Shown piece after piece: positions 1 through 7,446 of a stretch of DNA of 14,488 bases (its first letter is position 1; each line of letters opens with the position of its first letter). The stretch is taken from contig VKHC01000255.1 in the NCBI GenBank assembly GCA_015143735.1, forward strand, positions 1-14,488. Reading direction: 5' to 3'. Under the pieces are notes generated by a model. The model did no database searches. It had not been told where the DNA came from and worked only from the letters and a program-made list of their open reading frames with translations. The position numbers were made by a program, and so were the translations under genes. This DNA comes from Synura sp. LO234KE (lineage: Eukaryota; Sar; Synurophyceae; Synurales; Mallomonadaceae).

Positions 1-27
1 TACCTGTCCGAGTACCGACGAACGTAC

Positions 28-1812
28 CTGTTCCACATGTAATTTGAATATCTTATTGAGCGTGGCGGGGGCTCCCTCTGCCGCCTTGGGACCGTTATCA
101 CCCATGGTCTTCGACATGGCGGGGTAGCGGTAAGTGGAAGACCGTGTAGGGTCGAGGAGCTCTACAGGGGAACAGTACGGCACACATACAGGTCATAGTT
201 GTTACACGAGTGACGAGGTGAGGGCAATCAAAGGGGAGGGTAAGCGAGGGGCCGTCATAAACCGATGCATCTCTTCACTTTATTGACACTCAGCCTGTGG
301 AATCGAAACGCATATAGGCCATAGGAACAAGAGGGGAAACATCGTAAAATAATGGAGTATGAAAGAGAGGGAGGCAGTGAGGTGCAAGCGCAGTGGAATC
401 ACTCACCAGTGTTCGTAGCCAACTTGAAGTTTAGTTCTTCATCTCGGAATCGGAGGTTCTCCGTGGGCACGAACCCCGCGAGAAAGACATTGATTCCCTC
501 CCGCACGGAAAAGGGCATGGTCACCACCCCATAGGCCGACGGGGTGCCGTAGAGACAACAAATATAGTCTGCGCATCAACGTGTCGTGTCAGGTCGGGGA
601 ACCAGTACAAGGACGGGATCGGGAAGGATCAACCACTGTCCTCCAACGGTCACAAGGGTGGGGGGGGGCATGGGTGGCTGTACCTGACAGATAGTCCAGG
701 ACCGCCAAGTCGTGCTCCACCACCAGGACGAATTTCTTCATTCCCTCGTCTCCAGAGACCAGAGAGCGAATCGTGAGCGCGGCCTAATTCAGAAGTACAG
801 AGGAATGTGTAATATAACGCGTCATGGTTTTGAATGCACAGATATCTCTCAGCTGTACCAATAAGAGTGCGGTGGGACTAGACTCATCGATCAGACACAA
901 AATTCAATCGATCAGTCAGTGGACTAACCTTCAATCGCTGCTTGACGTCCAGGTAGGAGGAAGGTTCGTCAAACATATAGACGTCCGCCCGTTGAACTAC
1001 AACGACAGCGATGGCGAACCTGACGAAAGTTGATTGATAGATATTTATCGGACTTGATTCAATTGATATATAGAGCTTATGCTCGGTCCTAACAATCGCA
1101 TAGAGATCACACCCGTCCCATCCCAACCATCGCACCTTTGGAGTTCTCCGCCACTCAGGGCCTCAACGCTTCTGTCACTGACATGGTTTAAGTCTAACTC
1201 TGTCATCGCCCACGCCATGTTATTTCGCTGTGTTTTGCCTTGGATTATTTCGCCCACTTTCCCTTGCACCGCTTTTGGAATGTTATCAACATATTGGGGT
1301 TTTATTATCGCCTTCAAGTTGTCCTCCAATATTCTCGTAAAATAATTTTGCAGCTCAGATCCTCGGAAATTTACTAGAATTTCAGCCCAGTCTGGTGGTG
1401 CATCATATTTCCCCAAGTTTGGTTTCAATTTACCCCCTAGGATTTTCAGAGCAGTTGATTTCCCGATACCGTTAGTTCCTACTAAACCTAGAACTTGCCC
1501 GGGTCTGGGCATAGGAAGACGGTGCAATTTGAAAGAGTTAGGTCCAAACCTATGCGTCTGGGATCCTTCCAAACTTTTTGGGAGGTTAATAATATTTATG
1601 GCTTCGAATGGACATTTCTTAACACATATACCACAACCGATACACAGCTCTTCTGAAATAAAGCAAATTTTAGAATTTGGAGCAACCTCAATACACTGCT
1701 TCCCCATCTTCACAACGGGACAGCTCCTCTTGCATTCCTGTCGACATTTCTTAGGCTTGCATTTATCCTCTTTGACAATAGCCACACGAGTAAGTTTCTC
1801 ATCTTGAGACAT
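28..1812 (-). CDS. ABCE1: ABCE1/Rli1 ribosome-recycling ATPase, 5' five exons (3' end outside window)
   Basis: Iron-sulfur ABC protein that splits post-termination ribosomes in the cytosol. My exons (minus strand) are 1812-1136, 1019-929, 783-684, 568-407 and 161-28. All introns are GT-AG (116, 145, 115 and 245 nt) and the phases agree throughout, giving 388 residues of a family that is about 600 long. The start at 1812 gives the conserved N-terminus directly. Visible features are eight cluster cysteines (C18, 23, 27, 31, 57, 60, 63, 67), Walker [10 protein letters not shown] at 112-120, signature LSGGE at 219-223, Walker B ending FDEP (D243, E244), the conserved YLDVKQRLK stretch, the H-loop VVEHD (H280), and the hinge motif ENLRFR. 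Exon 5 opens the second nucleotide-binding domain with [11 protein letters not shown] and then carries about 16 extra residues (366-381) before KLHVEQ. A donor (gtacgt) follows at 27. Exon 1 is AT-rich and intron-free; the later exons are GC-rich. The family call is very secure; the last exon border is less so. Confidence 0.96.
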
Positions 1813-2036
1813 GAGAATATAAGAAAATAACTAGTTTAAAACAATTTATAAACGGTGCCCAAAATGAAATGGTAACAGAAGGACAAAATAAAACAGATTC
1901 AAGTTATCCTCGCCATTGAAATCCCGTGTCATTTTTACAGCTCACGTCGTGCAATGATAGTTACAACGACGAAATATATATATATTTTATATTTCTTATG
2001 AAAATGCAAATCACCAGCGGTTCATCCGTATGAGAC
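1813..2036. promoter_or_regulatory. Head-to-head promoter region between ABCE1 and the CHAT/NB-ARC/SH2 gene
   Basis: These 224 nt separate two divergent start codons, so both genes are probably driven from here. The stretch is AT-rich, with a run of alternating T and A at about 1974-1985, roughly 55 nt before the plus-strand ATG, that could serve as a TATA-like element. No specific factor site is recognised. An in-frame TGA at 2031-2033 lies just before the plus-strand ATG. Confidence 0.55.
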
Positions 2037-5000
2037 ATGAGTATATACAGCAACTACGTAGAGGCAGCTCAGGCGCGAATGCTCTACGTACAGGCGTCTC
2101 CGTTAATACTAATTGCGGGAAATTTAAAACGAGAATTGAACATATTAGATTCTTATCAAGAGGAAATTCGAATTCATCGTGCTCTAAAAGATTCTAATCG
2201 AAGGGTATACTTTAGATCTGAAAATGGCATCATGGAGGAAGTAACGAAGCAGGTATCTTAACTTATACTGATAGCGCATATTTGATATGAGCTAACTTTT
2301 TCATTGATTTAGCTGTCTTTGGGCACTACTGTTCTTCATTTTTCAACTCATGGAACTCCCGACTCAATAACAATTGAAAACCGTATCGGAATAGCATTTC
2401 AAATGCCTGTTGATCGTGTGAAGACGTCATTTACTTTTGATGGAAAGACCAAACTTGTTTTTGTAAGCGCTTGCTATAGCGAAGAAACCGGGAATATGTT
2501 TGTTAAATTAGGTGTTCCTCATGTCATAGCGGTGAAACGAAATGAAAAAATATCGGATGAAATTTCTGGCATATTTGCAGAAAATTTTTACCGAAGTATC
2601 TTTCGAGGTGCTACTGTAATTTTCGCTTTTACAGAAGCTGTTCGTACAGTCATCTTGGAGACCGAGATGAATTTCACTGCTTCTAACTCAAATAAATACC
2701 GTGAAGCTGACGGAAGCACTGCGTTTGTTCTGCTTCCAGATGATCGGAAGCACGACGATGTTGTGTTCAACAACGTAGAGAGAGGTCCTTACGTCAACGA
2801 TAGCGCCAAACTTCCTTACAATGGATGCGATAACCCTCCTCAGCGCTTCATCGGGAGGAAGGTTATAGCCCAAGAGCTCTATGCGTATTTTGTTCGAAAC
2901 AAGGCTGGTTGTCTCACACTTAAGGGAGAGCAAGGTGTGGGCAAAACTGCGGTCGCACTGTGGGTGTGTGCCTACATGACCAAACGAAGAGTATTTGAGG
3001 CGATATACTACCTGTCTCTTCCTAGGAGCAGCCTTCGCCCAGAGTATGTTGCTAGTTTATCCCCTCCTCAACTCGAGGAGGAAATCGTGAAACTGCTGCG
3101 AGTGGCCGTGACCGCGAATGGGGCCACGACCTGGAGTCATAGCAGTGACTCAGATACAGCCACTTCTCCGCTTGATACGAGTTCGCAGCATTCGACACCA
3201 TGTGATGCATGTACTCTTAACGAAATGATTGATTATTTGAATCGCGGTTATGGACCTGCGAAGGAACCGCTCCGACTACTCTTCGTTATCGACGGCCTAG
3301 ATCATATACTAGTACCTGAATCGTCAACTCATGCATCCAATAGTACTTCATCTATCTCTTGCAAAGATATACCGGCCTCTCTAAACCTGAACTCCCCAGG
3401 CCAGGCACGGAATCATGTCCTACACGGAATACCACAGCCGTTGGATTGCCCGTCTCGCCACCACTCGTCCCCCACTCTGCCCGTCGACAATGCCCACCGT
3501 CCAACCGCTCTTCCCGCTGTCCCCACCCCATCCTCCTTACACGTACACGCCCTCTCCGCTCGCATTGTGCGCGTCTTAGACACGTTGATCAGCAGAACCC
3601 AAACGGTGTCCCTGCTCACCACTTCCTCGCGATCGTTGAGTTCAATCGCTCCGCTGGTGAGCAAGGCCGAGCGAGTGGTAGAGGTGCCTCCGCTGGCGCC
3701 GGACCACGCCGCCGAACTGCTCGTATCCCGTGCCCCCAGGAGGTTCTACGCCTCTGAACTAGAAGGAGCGAGCAGCTACGAAGCAGTCGTGAAGAAACTG
3801 CAACACAAATCCTACCTGAGCTTGCTCGGGGGGAACGCGGAGGCGATCGTGCAGTTTGCGAGTAGATTGGAGAGCCTGAATCTGAGCTGTGCGGAGGGCG
3901 CGGACGAGGCGGCTCTGGCTGCAGTCCGACAGGCCAAGAGCAGGAGACTGTCCGACCACATCCCACCCGCCTCCAACTCCCCGCCGCCTTTGACCAACCA
4001 CCACACACACCCTGCCCCCACCCTCTCCTCTTCCCTGCGGTCCCCGACTCCAGTCTCCCCCAACCGCCGTGCCCCTGACATGGCTTCGCTCAGAGCTGGT
4101 CACCCCGGTCCCCCCTCGAGGAGAAGGGTGGAGTCCCTGTCGCCCTCCCACGGCTCCTGCACCGACGAACCCGCCTCCCTAGGCTCACCCTCTGCTCAGA
4201 CCCCCTCTTATACCGCGTCTCCGTCTTCCTCTCCATCCGCTTACCTTGAGGAAGGGCGATTTTCACATACCGGGTCATGTGACACATCCAGTTCACTCGC
4301 CGGCACCCCAACTCTGGAGCGGTCGTGTGAAGTAAATACTCCTCCCCTCGCCCCTCCTTCTCCCTCGAGACACGGTCAGGAGATTGCTGTGCACACGTCG
4401 CTGCCCGTCCCCCCACCGTACTCCTCTACAGACGACGTGTGGATATACCTCTGCCGGTTACATTCGAAAGAGGCGGCCGTCATATCAAATACCAGTAAAG
4501 AGAAGGACATGGAACAAACTGTGTTGTTGAAGCACGTGCTCGACCTTCTGTCCCATCAACTTCAAGATGCTGGAGGTTTGCGATGGAGGGACAACCCCAC
4601 GTGCCCCTCCAGGGCCTTCTCGGCAACAGACGTCCAATATCTACTCAAGCGCTCCGGCGTGCCCAGTGGCGCGAGTGCACATGGACGGGCCCTCCGCTAT
4701 GACTTCCCCTTGACCAAGAGTCAATTCCTCCGACTGTACACGTGGTGGGAATTGACTCAGAGGTCCATCTCCTCCTCCCCGGTTTATTCGACATACTTAC
4801 AGACCAGTCCATTGGTTGTACATGGGTACCTATCGAGGAATGATTCTGAGCGCAAACTAGAAGGAAAGAGGCCGGGCACCTTCCTGGTTCGTTTCAGCGA
4901 GTCTCAGCCCGGACAACTGGTGGTCAGCTTTGTGGACCTCTGCGATTATCGTTACCCCTCCGGCGACGACTGTCATTTCAATTCGTCCCAGCGAGGTATC

Positions 5001-5228
5001 CTCCCCCCTGCCTTACACTGCACTGCCTTCTCCAACGCCCTCTCTCCCAGTGGGGCAGTGTCGCACCACGTTATTGAAGTAGTTCGCACCGCTGATGGCA
5101 GTGTGTCCTTGAGGCTCAAAGTAGGAACAGAACACCTCACTTACGTCAATCTGACTGCGTTACTACTGGACTGCACCAAATTGTTATTTATTTACCCTGA
5201 CTTGAACAAATTTGATGTGTTAGGTTGA
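2037..5228 (+). CDS. CHAT protease-like / NB-ARC ATPase / STAT-like SH2 fusion protein (2 exons)
   Basis: Exons 2037-2252 and 2313-5228 encode 1043 residues. ATG 2037 follows an in-frame TGA at 2031. Residues about 14-185 form a CHAT (caspase-like) domain: FSTHG with His85 and VSACYS with Cys126 supply the catalytic dyad, followed by the family pattern LGVPHVIAV, FY and GATV. Residues about 205-590 form an NB-ARC/STAND ATPase: FIGR, Walker A GEQGVGKT (277-284, Lys283), Walker B FVIDGLD (Asp399, Asp402), sensor TTSSR (Arg512), PPLAPDHA, and a degenerate GLPL-type GGNAEAI (578-584). Residues about 590-780 are Ser/Pro-rich and end in PPPY (772-775). Residues about 790-905 resemble the STAT linker, and about 907-1030 an SH2 domain with GTFLVRFSES (Arg932), ending in FIYPDLNKF like the STAT IYP/LYP motif. 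Inferred role: a phosphotyrosine-gated, oligomerising protease-like signalling protein in the cytosol. No LRR, WD40 or TPR sensor and no membrane segment is seen. Substrate unknown. Confidence 0.9.
2253..2312 (+). other. Intron inside the CHAT domain
   Basis: A 60-nt intron starting gtatct and ending tttag, with a good branch-point word CTAAC at 2292-2296, 16 nt before the acceptor. It lies in phase 0. Reading through it hits TAA at 2259, while removing it joins EEVTKQ to LSLGTTVLHF and completes the CHAT core. Confidence 0.9.
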
Positions 5229-6129
5229 CATAACGTTTTACAATCCGATTTATTGTGGTGTTTTAAAGTAATGACATGGAGGTGCGTGGAGCATCATGCT
5301 TATTAATTGTTAAATGTTAGATAGCGTCAGATACCTTCTTAGTTATTCATTTTACGTACAACAGACAGCGACATACAAGAAACTTTACCACAGAATTTTT
5401 ATACACTTTGTTTGAATAGTTCATTTTTCTATCATTCTTGCGAGGTAATGCATAGGAAGTATCGAGTACCACAGACGGTAAAGAGGAATCACTTAGCTAG
5501 TATTTGCTTCGGACGGGCGCTCAAGGAGTGCTTTAAGAAGAAGGCAGTGGTTTGCCATTTTTGAGAGGAGGACCTGGCGTGACAATTAGCCTTATATAAC
5601 AGCATCTACTGGTGGCTCTGTACGACCCTTCTTTTCCGCTTACTCCTCGCAACGCCCCAACACCATTCACTTCCTCAACGTGAAACCGTAACATTCACCT
5701 GATGAGGAGGATGGTTACAGATCTCATGGTGAATGAAGTCACGACGACAGTGAATGACGGAGGAGCACAGTTCAGTCGTGGTACTATCACCATTCAAGTA
5801 AAACTTACTCAAGCAAAAACACGAGAAGCATATAGTTGGCACTAAGCGCATTCTTCTCACTACTCGGTACGATCCCATACCATTTTGGTTGGGTCGTAAC
5901 GGCATTGTCATGAAATAGATATCACGGTTATGACACGTGTTGGTGGCGAGGATCATGAGGCCCCCCCCGTCGCTGCTCCGTAGCTACTGGATAATATCGT
6001 GTGGATGTCAACAAGACCACTTTCTTCGTCGACTAGCGGCTACTAAGAATCCGCCCAGACAGGATGAATAATTGTTACTTGTTGTCGTACGACTTTGAGT
6101 TAATAGAGACAACCGATGGCTACTCTAGT
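5229..6129. other. Intergenic stretch, no supported gene
   Basis: This is the 3' flank of the CHAT/NB-ARC/SH2 gene and of the minus-strand gene that ends at 6130. No canonical AATAAA was seen close to the 5226 stop. It contains a C8 run at 5961-5968 and a perfect 10-nt palindrome at 6084-6093. A 93-codon minus-strand reading frame at 5675-5956 has no recognisable domain. No tRNA or rRNA is apparent. Confidence 0.6.
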
Positions 6130-6960
6130 CTACTTGTCTATTCTCTGTTGAGTAGATGCGTACCACGAATTTCGTGCTGCTTTTTCTTGTGTGATCATTG
6201 AATAATTGTTACAATAAGCACAAGTCAGTATCTCATGCACTCCTGAAAATTTTGTATGGTCAGGTAAAGAGTCAGCTAAAAAACCACACCGTACGTGAAC
6301 TACAACGCACCCCCCCCCCATTCACTCGTGAATAAACCTTGTACGACCGACATTGGCCTCGTATTACTATTTTTATTCCATAATAGATCTATTTCTTTTG
6401 TGAGTAAAACGCCATGCGTGTGCTCTTACCTGAACTCTTATAAAATGCTGCGAATTAGAGCTTATAATTAGTAAGGGGCTAGACATGCCCACACAGTTCA
6501 GATCACTCATTTGTATTTCTGATGGACTAAGAATTACTATTCCCAAGTAGACTATCGTAAAATTTGATGGTATGAGAAAGTGGGCTCAGGTGCTCCATCA
6601 GGAACGTGCTAACTATCACGAGATCACTCCAGGGGCTCAACCGTCTCTCACACTTGTTAGTTCTTCATGATGGGTGAACAAAGTTTATCATTCGTCAGTG
6701 ATACAAAACTTACCGTAACATGTGTTACTGAATGCTTGGGCCAATAATGCTCCTATCCAAAAGAAAGTTACAGCCAAGTGGTAGTAAAACTTGCACAATT
6801 GTTACATAGGCTTGCCCCGTCTGATATTGGCTTGGAATATATAAAGAATAATCTACAGATGTCCATAGTGAGTACAAATTAAGCAAATGAAGGAGATAAT
6901 ATATACCTGCAAAAAGGAAAAGACATCCCATCCCAACAACAGTATAGTATCAATATACAT
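6130..6960 (-). CDS. Tentative small membrane protein, four exons including an 18-nt microexon
   Basis: This is my splice model, not a recognised family. Minus-strand exons are 6960-6907, 6789-6714, 6447-6430 and 6242-6130, with stop TAG at 6132-6130. Donors are gtatat, gtaagt and gtaaga; acceptors are gcaag, ttcgcag and ttttcag; introns are 117, 266 and 187 nt. Phases (0, 1, 1) agree at every junction, giving 86 residues. Residues about 5-38 are hydrophobic with many aromatics (LLLGWDVFSFLQ joined to FYYHLAVTFFWIGALL), which suggests one long or two short membrane segments. The C-terminal 37 residues are hydrophilic, with C-A-Y-C and a charged end (RIDK). The weakest point is the first acceptor, which lacks a pyrimidine tract. 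Upstream exons are possible, since the ATG is preceded by only seven sense codons after a TAA. It is divergent from the receptor gene. Confidence 0.4.
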
Positions 6961-7446
6961 AATGGTATTGCCGAATGTCACTTATATTGGCGATAAATGG
7001 CGATTAAAACATATATAAAAATATATTCCAGTATAATTTTAAGTTGTAGCAAACGCCTGTGTAGAGTCTAGGATCGAGAAATATATGCCAAAAGAGCTAT
7101 TTCGTTGACGAGCTTACTCTAAAAACTTAATGCCCGGAACTTTTCTCGAGGCGAAAAAAAATTTACAAATACGTTCAGCTGAAATAATTTAATTTCCATA
7201 AACTCAAGAATATTCAAGACAAGATACTGGAATACTTTATTCGGCAGATAAAATATTTGGGTTGACATGGAAAAGATACGTACGTCAACTGATCAGCGCT
7301 TGATGCTGCTCAGACTGACGCATCAAATTGCAGGAACACAATGGTCTTTGAAGAACAAGGGGTTTGAAGTTTATGGAGAGATTAGATTGTCCAGGTGTTC
7401 GGCTCTATTACTTGCTCCTGCCCACAATTTTATTTTTTCGGCTAAA
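6961..7446. promoter_or_regulatory. Divergent promoter / 5' UTR region upstream of the class C receptor
   Basis: AT-rich sequence between the tentative minus-strand gene and the receptor. Nucleotides 7267-7446 are an in-frame 60-codon extension of the receptor frame (ATG at 7267, in-frame TAA at 7249). I treat them as probable 5' UTR because the next Met begins a signal peptide. No specific binding site is recognised. Confidence 0.4.

Noticed and set aside
352-534. Plus-strand 60-codon frame
   Set aside because: It lies antisense to ABCE1 exon 4, which has clear protein homology; it is a shadow frame.
1045-1135. Unspliced tail of the ABCE1 exon 1 frame (CDGWDGTG...)
   Set aside because: This is read-through into intron 1. 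Splicing at 1135/1020 restores [12 protein letters not shown], the conserved ABCE1 continuation.
1079-1807. Plus-strand frames at 1079-1345 and 1529-1807
   Set aside because: Both are antisense to ABCE1 exon 1 and have no domain.
3359-4416. Several plus- and minus-strand frames of 83-132 codons (3359-3757, 3413-3664, 3616-4008, 3759-4151, 3812-4081, 4090-4416)
   Set aside because: They are shadows of the GC-rich Ser/Pro region of the CHAT/NB-ARC/SH2 gene, where stop codons are rare in every frame.
5675-5956. Minus-strand 93-codon frame in the intergenic stretch
   Set aside because: No recognisable domain and no supporting neighbours or splice partners; kept only as part of the gap description.
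6725-6931. Unspliced 68-codon minus-strand frame as a gene
   Set aside because: The frame shift at the inferred intron gives a better membrane-protein reading (TFFWIGALLAQAF) that ends at a strong gtaagt donor, so the unspliced reading was replaced by the four-exon model.
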